The position numbers and the translations under genes were made by a program. A stretch of 64,000 bases of DNA from JANQFV01 sp964468185 (GTDB lineage Bacteria > Planctomycetota > Phycisphaerae > UBA1845 > Fen-1342): NCBI GenBank assembly GCA_964468185.1, contig CAYXTR010000011.1:1-64000 (forward strand). The letters are read 5' to 3'. Under the pieces are notes generated by a model that made no database searches, had not been told where the DNA came from, and worked only from the letters and a program-made list of their open reading frames with translations. Shown one piece after another: positions 36,876 to 46,357 of the stretch; within the stretch, counting starts at the first letter, position 1; each line of letters opens with the position of its first letter.

Positions 36876-37574
36876 ATGAAGCGCCAATTTGTAGTCGCGA
36901 CCCTATTTGCCTTGCTGGGTCTGGTCGCAGGCGGCCAGGCCGAGGTGATCTGGGACAACTTCATCACAGACCCCGAGCACGGGGGCTTTGACGGACTGGC
37001 CTACTTCAGCAGCGAGCGTACCGCATCCGTGTCGGACTCGTGGGCGGCCGACGATGCGGATTTTGGCGATCCGGTGCGTATCGAAGCTATTTCCTGGTCG
37101 GCCACGGCGGACCTGGATCACGCCTATACCGCCGAGTTCATCATTCTGGACGAGCACTTCAATCCTCTGCACGAGCTCGACCAACTCGACTGGACGATCG
37201 AGGATACGTACGGTGACGAGTTCGGCTATACCGCGTACACAGGGCGTATCGACCTGCAGGTTCCCATCGAGTTGGGCATTGGGCACTATTACTACGCTGT
37301 CCGTCTGGCCAGTGAGACCGGCGCAGGCCGCAACCTGCAACTGACCACCGGCGAGGGGTGGTCCGGAAACGGGGAAATCAACGGCCAAACGGGCGGTGCG
37401 TTTCAGAGCACCCACTTCTACTATCAGGGCTGGCCCGACTGGGCCCTGATCGTCGACGCTTATCCCGGGGTCAATGACACCGATTTCGCGTATCGACTAC
37501 ATGGGGAGATCATCCCGGAACCGGCGAGCTTGCTCGCGCTGCTCACCGCCGGCCTGCTGATGCGTCGCCGCTAG
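36876..37574 (+). CDS. PEP-CTERM sorted surface protein of unknown function
   Basis: This 232-residue exported protein has a signal peptide MKRQFVVATLFALLGLVAGGQA, a single beta-rich domain (VIWDNFITDPEHGGFDGLAYFSS..., DSWAADDADF) and the C-terminal sorting signal IPEPASLLALLTAGLLMRRR. The signal tells where it goes (exosortase-processed, surface or matrix) but not what it does. GGGAGAG precedes the ATG. A strong hairpin follows the gene, so it is probably monocistronic. Confidence 0.85.
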   Translation: MKRQFVVATLFALLGLVAGGQAEVIWDNFITDPEHGGFDGLAYFSSERTASVSDSWAADDADFGDPVRIEAISWSATADLDHAYTAEFIILDEHFNPLHELDQLDWTIEDTYGDEFGYTAYTGRIDLQVPIELGIGHYYYAVRLASETGAGRNLQLTTGEGWSGNGEINGQTGGAFQSTHFYYQGWPDWALIVDAYPGVNDTDFAYRLHGEIIPEPASLLALLTAGLLMRRR

Positions 37575-37620
37575 CACGGCCACAGCACACCCACCAAGAC
37601 TGCGTCCTGATTGGACAAAC

Positions 37621-37667
37621 GCCGCGGGAAACGGCATGCGTGCCGCTGGTTTCCGCGGCGTCGCATT
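37621..37667 (+). terminator. Long hairpin, probable terminator after the PEP-CTERM gene
   Basis: Near-perfect arms GCCGCGGGAAAC and GGTTTCCGCGGC with an inner GGCA/TGCC stem span 37621-37659. They are followed by a short gtcgcatttt. Confidence 0.6.
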
Positions 37668-37711
37668 TTGGGATAGACTCATATGGAGTCGTTTCTGCCT
37701 GAGAAAGCCTG

Positions 37712-38299
37712 ATGACGCGTGAACAACAACCCGAAAGCGACGCGCTGCGCCAGTTTCTCCGCAAGGTGTGGGCAGAAGACGTTGTGCCGCAGCTCAAGGG
37801 CGAGCGACGTGAGAAGCAGGCACAACGTCAGAAGTCGGCCCGTGTCGCGGGAAAGGCCGCCGCCGCCGGTGGCTTGTTCGTTGATACGCTGTTCGGCCTG
37901 AAAGGCAAGCCGTTCACGCGGGCCCTTTCGGTGATGGGCAGCAGTCTGGGCGCCATGTTGCCGGATGCGTGGGACTGGGGCTGGCTGCGCAATGCTGCCA
38001 GCGATGAGCAGCGGCGGGTGGTGAGTGAACAAGTCCGAAGACGCGCCCAGGAACTGCCGCAACGCGCCGCACTCCGCATGTTCCATCTCGAGCCGACGGC
38101 GTCCCGGGACGAGCTCAAGCAGGCGTGGCGGCGGGTCACCCAGCGCTGGCACCCCGACAAGGCGCCCGACGACCGCGCGCGGCGTGAATACCACGTGCGG
38201 TTCGTGACCTATCAGGCGGCCTACGAGATGTTGAGCCGGGCGTACGACGCGGGAAGGCTGCCGGTATCGGAGCCGGCTGACACGCGAAACGACACCTGA
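37712..38299 (+). CDS. J-domain (DnaJ-like) protein
   Basis: This 195-residue protein has a J-domain at the C-terminus (residues about 125-190): FHLEPTASRDELKQAWRRV, the HPD motif in QRWHPDKAPDD, then AYEMLSRAYDAG. Such domains stimulate DnaK/Hsp70 ATPase. The N-terminal 60 residues are highly charged, and the segment at about 45-95 is only mildly hydrophobic. There is no Gly/Phe or zinc-finger region, so it is not a full DnaJ but a specialised co-chaperone or a scaffold. No obvious partner gene is adjacent. Confidence 0.8.
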   Translation: MTREQQPESDALRQFLRKVWAEDVVPQLKGERREKQAQRQKSARVAGKAAAAGGLFVDTLFGLKGKPFTRALSVMGSSLGAMLPDAWDWGWLRNAASDEQRRVVSEQVRRRAQELPQRAALRMFHLEPTASRDELKQAWRRVTQRWHPDKAPDDRARREYHVRFVTYQAAYEMLSRAYDAGRLPVSEPADTRNDT

Positions 38300-38315
38300 A
38301 TTGCGAGATACACTG

Positions 38316-40700
38316 TTAGTTCGGCACCTGGGTGAAGCCCGAGCGGTTGCCGAGCCGGTCGGTCTGGACGGCGAAGAAATCGAGCTTGTGTACCGGCCAG
38401 GGGGCCCGCAGTATCGGCACGTCAAAGGTCAGGTCGCGGTTCGGGGGGGCATAGCGGAACTTGAAGCCTGCCCAGCCGAATTCCTCGTAATAGTCAATGC
38501 GGATCGGATGCAAGCCTTCTGTGAGGTGTACCGTGGCCAATCGCGGCGACATGGCATGATGGCCCCAGTGGTCGAGCACGACCTCGTCGTTGATGAAAAG
38601 CCGCGAACCGTCGTCCGTATTCAGCTCAAACGTGTACTCGCCGGGGATATCGACCTTGAGCAGGCCTTCACAGCGAAATGCGAAGCCGTCGCCGGGCAGA
38701 CGCGGATCCGGGCTGCCGCCTTTGAAGAAATGGTCGATCTTCTGCCACGCGGTGACGTAGGCCTCGTGGACGAACTCGATATCGCGGTAGGCGGTGACGA
38801 CCCAACCGGTGAGGTAGTCAAGTTGTCTGCCGGCTTCAAACGCAACGCTGCCGGACTGATCCGCCTGTGCACCGGCGACCGGCGCGACGGGCGTGTCGGC
38901 CACGCCCCACCACAGCTCAACCGTGGCACCGGGTTCGCAGTCACGAACGACAAGCTTCTGATCTTGCTGCAGCAGCGCGGGCGGCGCGGCATGGCGATCC
39001 ACACGCAGCTCAAAGGGCTCGCTTTCGGCTTCGCTGGTGCGCGCGATGAGTGCGAACGTACCGTCCTCGTCCAGCTCAACCAGACGCACCGGACCGGGGC
39101 CCACCCGTGCGCCAAGCACCGTGCCCTCGTGAACAACCTCGACCTTGTGCAAGCCGCTGACGCCCAACACCTGCACGACCGGGATTGGATCACTGGAGAC
39201 CTTCGCGCCGCGGATCATCGGATGATCAGGGGCGGTCGTGGGCTTCAGCAAGCGGGTGGCAAACATCGAGTGATGCGGCGTAAGCACCGCCTGACTGCCG
39301 TCCTCGAACTCGAGGATGAAGTTGAAGCCGATCGAGCGGCCGGCGGCCAGAGTTAGTCCATCAACGACGTCCTGCGGCTCGCGCGGCCCACCGTAGTTGA
39401 TCTCCTTGCTGACACCCTGGCCGAGGCGGGCGGGAATGTAGACTTCGAGCAGACACTCGTCACACGGGCCCGAAGGAATGTGCTTCGCGTGCGCCCCGGG
39501 GATGTCGCCACTCAGACCCAGACCGGCGAAGCGGACGCGGCCATCTTCTGCGCGAATGACATAAGTGTCGCCCCCTTCCCAGAAGCCGTTGGCGGCACTG
39601 CCGTCGAGCTTCATATGGACCTTGAAGGCCCGCGGACCCTCGAACCACAGGCGCAGACCTTCCTCGTTCCAGCCGCCGTAGACGGCCACGTCGCCGCCGC
39701 CGTCACTGCGGACAAAGACCGAGTCAAGCAGGAGCTCTGGTTGCGCTTGCGTGGTCGACAGGTACGTAAGCGTCGGGCGGATGGCGACGCACGGATATGG
39801 ATCCACATCGTCCGTCAGGCCATCGCCATCGGTGTCGGCCGCACGCGGATCACTGCCGGCAAAGCGGTTGGCAATGAACTCGCCGAGATCGTTGAGGCCG
39901 TCGCCGTCGGTATCCGCCTTGTGTGGGTCGCTGCCGAAGCGTTTTTCGTCGGCAGGCAAACGCGGGTCATCGTCGGCGAGGCCGTCGCGATCGGCATCCA
40001 CGCAATCCAGGATCGTACCGGTCATCCCCTTGATACTGAGGTAGTCGTCGAACTCGCGCAGCGTGACCGCGATCCAGTCCCAGTGTTCGCCGCCCTTGTA
40101 ATAGCCGCGGAAGAATTCCTCCTCGCGATCGACGTAGGGGTGCGAGTGGAGCATGTCGAGCTCTGAGCTTTCGACGATAACCAGGTCGAGGGCATGCTGG
40201 AACTCGTGGGCGAAGATCCACGCCCAGCCATAGCCGGTGTCGTCGTCGAACTCGGGATAGCCGGTGCCGCGGAACCCGCCGATGCCGAAGCAGCCGCCGG
40301 CGCCACCCAGGACGTTGAAGCCGCCCCAATTCCCTTTGAGGCCGACGCCGGTGACGATGAGGCCGTCGTACTGCCCGTCGCGAATGCCGTGCGCGCGGAG
40401 TTCCTCTTCCATGTTCGCCATCGTCGGCCCCGCGTTTTCCGGGGCGGTGCGATCGAAGATGAGCCAATGAAGGGCGACATTCAGTTGCGCGCGGCTGTTG
40501 CGGAAGTAGAACAGGCGGCCGAGTTCGAGGCCGTTCTTGGCGCGCGTGATGTCGTGCTCGGACATGCGATCGTCGGCCCCCTCCGCGCCCCGATAGATGA
40601 CCGCGAGCACCTTGAGTTCCTTGATGCGGACGATGTTGTCAGCGAAGGCGGCGGTTGTGGTCGTGAGGATCGCGAGGGTGATCAGCAGCGAGCGCAACAT
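38316..40700 (-). CDS. Secreted HExxH metalloprotease-like protein with TSP3-type repeats and PA14 domain
   Basis: This 794-residue exported protein has a signal peptide at 1-20 (MLRSLLITLAILTTTTAAFA). An N-terminal domain holds HEFQHALD at about 165, a zinc-protease-like HExxH, with a possible downstream ligand. Calcium-binding thrombospondin-3-like repeats (DTDGDGLNDLGEF, DTDGDGLTDDVDP) lie at about 235-300. A beta domain comes next, and a PA14 lectin-like domain near the C-terminus (GEYTFELNTDDGSRLFINDEVVLDHWG). Proteolysis is inferred from the motif only. GGAG precedes the ATG at 40700; the frame continues far upstream without start context. Confidence 0.75.
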   Translation of the reverse strand: MLRSLLITLAILTTTTAAFADNIVRIKELKVLAVIYRGAEGADDRMSEHDITRAKNGLELGRLFYFRNSRAQLNVALHWLIFDRTAPENAGPTMANMEEELRAHGIRDGQYDGLIVTGVGLKGNWGGFNVLGGAGGCFGIGGFRGTGYPEFDDDTGYGWAWIFAHEFQHALDLVIVESSELDMLHSHPYVDREEEFFRGYYKGGEHWDWIAVTLREFDDYLSIKGMTGTILDCVDADRDGLADDDPRLPADEKRFGSDPHKADTDGDGLNDLGEFIANRFAGSDPRAADTDGDGLTDDVDPYPCVAIRPTLTYLSTTQAQPELLLDSVFVRSDGGGDVAVYGGWNEEGLRLWFEGPRAFKVHMKLDGSAANGFWEGGDTYVIRAEDGRVRFAGLGLSGDIPGAHAKHIPSGPCDECLLEVYIPARLGQGVSKEINYGGPREPQDVVDGLTLAAGRSIGFNFILEFEDGSQAVLTPHHSMFATRLLKPTTAPDHPMIRGAKVSSDPIPVVQVLGVSGLHKVEVVHEGTVLGARVGPGPVRLVELDEDGTFALIARTSEAESEPFELRVDRHAAPPALLQQDQKLVVRDCEPGATVELWWGVADTPVAPVAGAQADQSGSVAFEAGRQLDYLTGWVVTAYRDIEFVHEAYVTAWQKIDHFFKGGSPDPRLPGDGFAFRCEGLLKVDIPGEYTFELNTDDGSRLFINDEVVLDHWGHHAMSPRLATVHLTEGLHPIRIDYYEEFGWAGFKFRYAPPNRDLTFDVPILRAPWPVHKLDFFAVQTDRLGNRSGFTQVPN

Positions 40701-40976
40701 CGGTTTTCTCCAAAACAAGCGTGGATGAAACGGTTTTTGTTGTCGAGGACCACATTCTAGCAGGTTGCCGCGCCGACGACAGGGGGCGCGGTGCAGGAAC
40801 CGCACGGGCACCAGCCGGGGCAACCCCCTGATGCGTAGGTTGGCATGGCCAAAGACGCGTGGTGCCTCGTATAATGCCTGGGCGGTAACCGGCGATTCTG
40901 CGTCGTCCAAGCAGTCAACGGGTGTTCGGCATCACGCCGACACGCAATACCCCGCAAGCGATGGAGTCGTACTCTC

Positions 40977-42257
40977 ATGAGATTCAGCCTCGCCCTCAGC
41001 GTCATTGTCGTTGCGTTCACAGTGCTCAGCGGCGGCTGCCCACAGGAACAGCAGGTGCCTGTATCGGACGTTACGGCTCGGATCGGGATCAGTTCGACAA
41101 GCGGGGCGGCGCCGCTGGCGATCAACGTAACGGCAGTTGATTCAAGCTCGATCAATGGCGGGCCGCTGACGTACCTCTGGGACTTCGACGACGGCACCGT
41201 GTCGAGCGAGATGGCGACGAATCATACGTTCGAGTCGCCAGGCCGTTACAACGTGATACTGCGTGTGTATGACCCGACAGGGGCGGAGGGGATTGCGAGC
41301 GAGATCGTGCAGGTTCAGGGCGGGGATGCGGTGGCGATCATCGCGGCGGATCAGACCAGCGGTCCGGCACCGCTGACCGTGCAGTTTGACGGGACGAACA
41401 GTGTCGCGACCGATGACACAGTTCGCGACTACTATTGGGATTTTGACGATGGGCAGACATCCCGGGAACCTTCGCCAACCCATACGTTCACGGCCGAAGG
41501 TGAATATCGGGTGACACTGCGGGTCGTCACCGCGGGCGGCGTGGAGGCGGAGACGTTTACCACGATCACCGTCGGTACGAGCAACGCTGCGCTGCAATTT
41601 GACGGCGGGGATTACGCGACGCTGCCGCTGTCGATCGCGGATGGCTCGGCGGTGACGCGGTTTACCTGTGAAGCGTGGGTGCAGGCGGCGACCGAGGGTG
41701 GAACGGTGTTCAGTGTCGGAAGCCAGGGCAGCGTTAGCGTCGAACTGGTGCCGTCGACGAACACAGCACAATTGCAAGCAGCGGGGACAACCGTGGACAC
41801 GACGGCGAGCAGCCTGGCCGGCGTCTGGCGACACGTGGCGGTCGTGTATGACGCGGGTAGCACGGAGGGGCAGGAAAGTGCCAAAGTCGGCGGCGAGCCG
41901 GGCGATGGCGAGGGAGCCGGCACGTGTACGCTCTACCTGGATGGTCAGGCGCTCACGAGTGCGACGGTCACGGGCGCGGTGTCACCGGATCAGATCACGA
42001 TCGGCGTGGGGATGCGTGGCAAGATTGCGGATGTGCGGTTTTGGGTAACCGCCCGCACGCTGACGGAGCTGAATGCGACGCGTGACACGCGGCTGAGCGG
42101 TACGGAGGCCAACCTCATCGGCTACTGGAAAATCGACGAGGGCAGCGGTCAGACGCTCGAAAACAGCGCCGGCGGCGGAGACGGCACCCTGGGTTCGACC
42201 AGCTCGACCGAAAACGCCGACCCGGCCTGGAGCAGCGAGGGTCCGCCGGTGGATTAG
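40977..42257 (+). CDS. Lipoprotein with two PKD domains and a LamG/concanavalin-like domain
   Basis: This 426-residue protein has a lipobox LSGGC at residues 18-22. PKD domain 1 is at about 32-115 (LTYLWDFDDGTVSSEMATNHTF), PKD domain 2 at about 118-200 (YYWDFDDGQTSREPSPTHTF) and a LamG-type jelly roll at about 205-420 (LQFDGGDYATLPLS..., EAWVQ, WRHVAVVYD, ADVRFW). Such proteins bind glycans or other surface ligands. No enzymatic domain is seen. It is outer-membrane or surface anchored by inference. Confidence 0.88.
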   Translation: MRFSLALSVIVVAFTVLSGGCPQEQQVPVSDVTARIGISSTSGAAPLAINVTAVDSSSINGGPLTYLWDFDDGTVSSEMATNHTFESPGRYNVILRVYDPTGAEGIASEIVQVQGGDAVAIIAADQTSGPAPLTVQFDGTNSVATDDTVRDYYWDFDDGQTSREPSPTHTFTAEGEYRVTLRVVTAGGVEAETFTTITVGTSNAALQFDGGDYATLPLSIADGSAVTRFTCEAWVQAATEGGTVFSVGSQGSVSVELVPSTNTAQLQAAGTTVDTTASSLAGVWRHVAVVYDAGSTEGQESAKVGGEPGDGEGAGTCTLYLDGQALTSATVTGAVSPDQITIGVGMRGKIADVRFWVTARTLTELNATRDTRLSGTEANLIGYWKIDEGSGQTLENSAGGGDGTLGSTSSTENADPAWSSEGPPVD

Positions 42258-42360
42258 GCGGAGGTATGAGGCTGGGCGCGTGTGACGCGTACTGCTGTAC
42301 GGTCTTCGGGTACCTCTAACGTACGAGGCGAGCAGCGGTCTCCGGGCGGTCGTTCACCAA

Positions 42361-43650
42361 TCACCGAAGCAACGGCTGGGGGCGGAGGTAGGTCAGGGTG
42401 CGCCAGATGTACTCGGCGGGGCCGAAGCGGAAAATGGACAGCCAGCATGTGCTCAAGACCACCTGGGTGGCGTAGATGACGAGCGTCAGCAGCAGACCGG
42501 CGGCGTAGTCGACTTTTCCGTACAGGCCGAAGCCGAAGCTGTAGAAGATTGTCGTGCAGATGATGGTCTGCATCAGGTAGTTGGTGAGGGCCATCCGCCC
42601 TACCGCTGCCAGGGCGCGCAGCAGACCGCGCAGCCAGCCGCGTTGGGCGAGGACGACGAATATCGCGACGTAGCCGCCGGTGAGGATGGGGGCGCCGGCA
42701 CTATGCAACAGTTCGGCGGTAAGGTTGAGCCATTGGTAGTGAATCGGGTCGGAGATGCCGCGGACAATCACGTACGCAAGGTTCAGCAACAGGCCGAGAG
42801 GAAGGCCAACTCCCAGGCAAAAGCGCAACAGCTTGCCGCGGGCGAGCGGATCCTCGAAGACGCCCTGCCGGCCGGCGATGAAACCGATGATGAAGATGGC
42901 AAGGACCTTGACGGCGAACCAGCCCATGCTGGTCAGGTCACGGCGGTGCATGTCGAGGCGTTCGTAGAAGATGTCGCTCCAGGTGCCGGTGGACCAGACT
43001 TCAACCTGGTCCTCGGCCAGCTCTGTGCGGTAGTCCATCCAGACGGAGGTCCACTCGGCCGCCTCCGCGGCATATTCGGGGTCGGCGAGTCTCATTGCAT
43101 CGCTGAGGGCGAGGTGACCGTAGAAGAAGACGAGCGGGATGAGATAGAGGAGCAGCGCGGCAATGAGCAGCGTTCGCGTCCGCCAGTTACGCAGCAGGAG
43201 CAATGGGAACCCCATCAGGGCATAAGTCGTGAGAATGTCCCCATGCCACAGCAGCAGGCCGTGGGCGAGGCCGATGATCAGCAGGATAAACAGACGGCGG
43301 ACGTACAGTGCAATGAACCGGCCGCCGCGGGCGAGGATGCGGCGCATCTGGAGGGCCATGCCGACGCCGAAGAGGAAGGAGAAGAGGGTGTAGAACTTGG
43401 CTTCGGCAAAGACGCGGATGAGTACTTCGGCCGCGCGGTCGAGCGCGGAGTGGTCCCACGGAGCCCGCCACCACCAGACTTCCGGCGGTACGTTGAACAT
43501 GGGCATGTTGACCATGAGGATGCCGAGGAGGGCGAAGCCACGGAGTGCGTCAACGGCGAGCAGGCGCTCACGGCCGCGGGTGGGGCGGATGTTGGGTGCC
43601 GGTGACGTCGTGCCAGGCGCGCCGGCGGGTCGGGGTTGTGGTGCATCCAT
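42361..43650 (-). CDS. DUF418-family multispanning membrane protein
   Basis: This 429-residue protein has about eight to ten membrane helices. The start RLLAVDALRGFALLGILMVNMPMF matches the acyltransferase-like/HGSNAT-type RGFALLGI motif. The C-terminal DUF418 region contains AVGRMALTNYLMQTIICT and RFGPAEYIWRTLTY. The biochemical role of the family is not established; transport or acyl transfer has been suggested. The ATG at 43650 follows GGGAG. It ends 100 bp from the convergent PKD lipoprotein. Confidence 0.85.
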   Translation of the reverse strand: MDAPQPRPAGAPGTTSPAPNIRPTRGRERLLAVDALRGFALLGILMVNMPMFNVPPEVWWWRAPWDHSALDRAAEVLIRVFAEAKFYTLFSFLFGVGMALQMRRILARGGRFIALYVRRLFILLIIGLAHGLLLWHGDILTTYALMGFPLLLLRNWRTRTLLIAALLLYLIPLVFFYGHLALSDAMRLADPEYAAEAAEWTSVWMDYRTELAEDQVEVWSTGTWSDIFYERLDMHRRDLTSMGWFAVKVLAIFIIGFIAGRQGVFEDPLARGKLLRFCLGVGLPLGLLLNLAYVIVRGISDPIHYQWLNLTAELLHSAGAPILTGGYVAIFVVLAQRGWLRGLLRALAAVGRMALTNYLMQTIICTTIFYSFGFGLYGKVDYAAGLLLTLVIYATQVVLSTCWLSIFRFGPAEYIWRTLTYLRPQPLLR

Positions 43651-43702
43651 GGTAACTCCCGACCGGGGAGCATAGCATCGGTCGTGAGCAGGTGCCACAC
43701 TT

Positions 43703-44596
43703 CTAGCGTTTTGTACGGAGCGCGCGGGCGGCGTCGATCGAGTAGATTGCCAATGCGGTCCAGATACACGCGAAGGTGACGGCATGTACATGTGTGAATG
43801 GCTCACCGTAGGCGAGCACTGCCAGCAGAAAGTGGCCGGTTGGTGCCAGGTACTGAAGGAACCCCAGGGTCGCCAGCCGCAGACGTCGGGCGGCGGCCGC
43901 AAACCACAGCAGCGGTAACGCCGTAATGAGTCCCGCAGCCATGAGCAGCAGTGAGACGCCGACCCCCTCCAGCACAAACGCGGCTTGGCCGGCGACCAGC
44001 TGATAGAGCAGGAATGCGGCGGCGATGGGCATCAACAATGCCGTCTCGATCGTCAGACCATTGATTGCGTCAATCTTCGTCTTTTTGCGTAGCAGGCCGT
44101 AGATGCCGAAGCTGCCGGCGAGAATCAGCGCGATGCCGGGCGGCTCGCCACTGGCGATGGTCATGTAGGCGACGCCAACGGTCGCCAGTACGACGCTGAC
44201 GAGCTGCCACCGTCGGAGGCGCTCCTGGAGGAAGACGAACCCCAGGAGGACGTTAACGAGTGGGTTGATGAAGTAGCCAAGACTGGCCTGGATGACGTAC
44301 TCGTGCGCGACGGACCAAATGAACGTGAACCAATTGGCCGCGATGAGCACGGTGGTGAAGGCGAGGGTGAGCACAGTGCGCGTGTCGCGTAGGGCCTGGC
44401 GCAGACGCTCCCACCCGCGCCCTACCGCGATCAGGCCGGCCAGAAACACAACCGACCAGAAGATCCGGTGCGCCAGCACCTCCCACGCCGAGACGTGCTG
44501 CACAGCCTTGAAATAAACCGGCACGAGTCCCCAGAAGCCGTACGCAGCAATGCCGAAAAGGACGCCCACGCGAGCCTGACGAGCGTTGTCAGACAT
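43703..44596 (-). CDS. rarD: RarD-type EamA-family transporter
   Basis: This 297-residue membrane protein has about ten helices. It opens MSDNARQARVGVLFGIAAYGFWGLVPVYFKAV, aligning well with E. coli RarD, and contains VLAHRIFWSVVF, TVLIAANWFTFIWSV, YFINPLVNVLLGFVFLQERLRRWQ and FLQYLAPTGHFLLAV, all typical of the family. Substrates are not well defined; RarD is a drug/metabolite-transporter superfamily member. The start is by homology: an ATG at 44644 is also possible, and neither has a good Shine-Dalgarno. Confidence 0.9.
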   Translation of the reverse strand: MSDNARQARVGVLFGIAAYGFWGLVPVYFKAVQHVSAWEVLAHRIFWSVVFLAGLIAVGRGWERLRQALRDTRTVLTLAFTTVLIAANWFTFIWSVAHEYVIQASLGYFINPLVNVLLGFVFLQERLRRWQLVSVVLATVGVAYMTIASGEPPGIALILAGSFGIYGLLRKKTKIDAINGLTIETALLMPIAAAFLLYQLVAGQAAFVLEGVGVSLLLMAAGLITALPLLWFAAAARRLRLATLGFLQYLAPTGHFLLAVLAYGEPFTHVHAVTFACIWTALAIYSIDAARALRTKR

Positions 44597-44769
44597 CTTT
44601 GGGCTGAGGGCGGCGGCTGGAACGGTGGTATGGGTCGTGCGCATGCGTGGGGAATAATAGGGCACGTTGTGCGGTATCCCAAATATGGATCGAAAAAGAG
44701 AGTTGGCGGCGGTTTCCGGCAGCGCGGGATAAGTGCTGCGAAGGGCCGCCGCGGCGCTAGAATGATGGG

Positions 44770-45399
44770 ATGAGTATGCGAAGACGCCCGTACTGGCTCG
44801 TGGTTCCGGTAATGACGTTCGCCTGGCTGGTCGCCTGCGAGGAATACCCGAACGCCGCGAATCAAGACACAGGTGAAACGATGGCAGGACAAGACCCCGA
44901 GCGATTGATGCAATGCAGCATCGGTGAGGTTGGCGGCCGCGCGTCGTCCACTGAGGATTCCGACCGGAAAGTGACTCGTACAGACGCGGAATGGCGCGAG
45001 CTACTGACGCCGGAGCAGTTCTACGTAACGCGTGAAAAAGGCACCGAGCGCGCCTTCACCGGCGTGTACTGGGACCACAAGGGCGACGGCGTGTACCACT
45101 GCGTGTGTTGCGGGGCCGCGCTGTTCGATTCGAACACCAAATTCGAATCGGGTACGGGCTGGCCCAGCTTCACTGCACCGGCGACCGAAGAGAATGTCGT
45201 GGGTGAGCGGGATATGAGCTTCGGCATGGTCCGCACGGAAGTGCTGTGTCGACACTGTGACGCGCACCTCGGACACGTGTTCCCGGACGGCCCGGGGCCG
45301 GAGGGAGTGCGATACTGCATCAACTCGGCGTCACTGGATTTCAAGCCGCGCGGTGAAGATGCGGGTGGTGAGACGCCGAAAGAACCGGCGAGCGAATAG
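44770..45399 (+). CDS. msrB: Exported peptide-methionine (R)-S-oxide reductase, lipoprotein form
   Basis: This 209-residue protein has a normal MsrB domain (about 65-195). The zinc Cys pairs are in YHCVCCGAALF and LCRHCDAHLG, and FESGTGWPSF, GHVFPDGPGP and the catalytic Cys in RYCINSASL are present. It reduces methionine-R-sulfoxide in proteins. The N-terminus MRRRPYWLVVPVMTFAWLVAC ends in a lipobox (Cys23), so it should act in the periplasm or at the outer membrane. The catalytic residue is Cys, not selenocysteine. A terminator follows at 45489, and a peroxiredoxin gene converges from the other side. Confidence 0.93.
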   Translation: MSMRRRPYWLVVPVMTFAWLVACEEYPNAANQDTGETMAGQDPERLMQCSIGEVGGRASSTEDSDRKVTRTDAEWRELLTPEQFYVTREKGTERAFTGVYWDHKGDGVYHCVCCGAALFDSNTKFESGTGWPSFTAPATEENVVGERDMSFGMVRTEVLCRHCDAHLGHVFPDGPGPEGVRYCINSASLDFKPRGEDAGGETPKEPASE

Positions 45400-45488
45400 C
45401 ACAAGACTTGGACAAATCGCGCCGCGAGCCACTGGAGTCCGGGGCGAGTCGAGTTCCTTTCGAGGGCGCTGGATCCTCACCCAGCGCT

Positions 45489-45520
45489 GGCACGCGCCCC
45501 AGGGCGCGTGCCGCTTTTTT
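45489..45520 (+). terminator. Rho-independent terminator
   Basis: Arms GGCACGCGCC and GGCGCGTGCC form a 10-bp stem with a four-base loop (45489-45512), followed directly by gctttttt. It lies about 90 nt past the msrB stop. Confidence 0.85.
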
Positions 45521-45618
45521 GGGGGGGTATTCTACGAACAGCCGGCCTGACAGGAGCGACGCGGGCGCGTGCGGTGCGCATGTCGTTCCCTGATCGTCGG
45601 CGGCGGAGTACCGGCGAG

Positions 45619-45644
45619 GACGTCAGGCTCGGGGGTCTGACGTC
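45619..45644. repeat. Short dyad repeat, copy 2 (shared with 32421-32443)
   Basis: Perfect eight-base arms GACGTCAG and CTGACGTC flank a ten-base loop. It lies 57 bp downstream of the convergent peroxiredoxin stop, with the same loop sequence as the copy at 32421 except one base. Confidence 0.6.
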
Positions 45645-45700
45645 ACAGCGCTTCGCTGCGCGGTCCGCCACATCAGGGCGGCGCCGGATTGCCGGACGGA

Positions 45701-46357
45701 CTACAGGGGCTTTCTGCAGAAGTACCAGTCGACGTAGTCGTAGCCTTCACCCTCCCGGGCCGCGGCGGCATCCGCGGTTGCGGGCGGCGGCACGATGACG
45801 TTCTCACCCGGCTGCCAATTCTCCGGCGTCGCGACGCCATTCTTCATGGACGTTTGAAGCGCCGTGACCAGGCGGACGATCTCATCTACCGACCGGCCGT
45901 TGGTCATGGGGTAGTACAACATCGCGCGGAGAACACTCTGATCGTCGATGATAAACGTCGTCCGCACCGCTGAAGTATCACTCGCGCCGGGCTGGATCAT
46001 GCCGTACGCGTTGGCGACATTCATGGAGAGGTCGGCGATCACGGGGAACGGGATATTGACGTCGAACTTCTCCTTGATGTTGCGCACCCACGCGATGTGG
46101 GAGAAGTTGCTGTCAATCGACAGACCGAGCAGCTCGCAGTTCAGCTTCTGGAACTCGGGATAGGCTTTGGCGAAGGCCATGAATTCGGTGGTGCACACCG
46201 GCGTGAAGTCAGCGGGGTGCGAGAAGAGTACCAGCCACTTGCCGCGATAATCGCTCAGCTTCTTCTCGCCGTGCGTGGTGGGTGCACAGAAGTCGGGGGC
46301 CGGCTCATTCAGACGGGGCATGCGGGGCTCGGCAGTCTCATGGGGCGCGGTGGACAT
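45701..46357 (-). CDS. Peroxiredoxin of the Prx6/1-Cys type
   Basis: This 218-residue thiol peroxidase has the peroxidatic Cys55 in HPADFTPVCTTEF, followed by NCELLGLSIDSNFSHIAWVRNIKEKF and GMIQPGASDTSAVRTTFIIDD. A late Cys in DWYFCRKPL (about 214) resembles the C-terminal extension of archaeal Prx6 enzymes. It would reduce hydrogen peroxide and organic peroxides in the cytoplasm. AAGGAG precedes the ATG at 46357. A small UGA-containing gene lies 139 bp upstream on the same strand and could share the transcript. Confidence 0.93.
   Translation of the reverse strand: MSTAPHETAEPRMPRLNEPAPDFCAPTTHGEKKLSDYRGKWLVLFSHPADFTPVCTTEFMAFAKAYPEFQKLNCELLGLSIDSNFSHIAWVRNIKEKFDVNIPFPVIADLSMNVANAYGMIQPGASDTSAVRTTFIIDDQSVLRAMLYYPMTNGRSVDEIVRLVTALQTSMKNGVATPENWQPGENVIVPPPATADAAAAREGEGYDYVDWYFCRKPL

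Noticed and set aside
44770..45399. MsrB as a selenoprotein
   Set aside because: The catalytic position is a Cys codon in RYCINSASL and there is no in-frame UGA.
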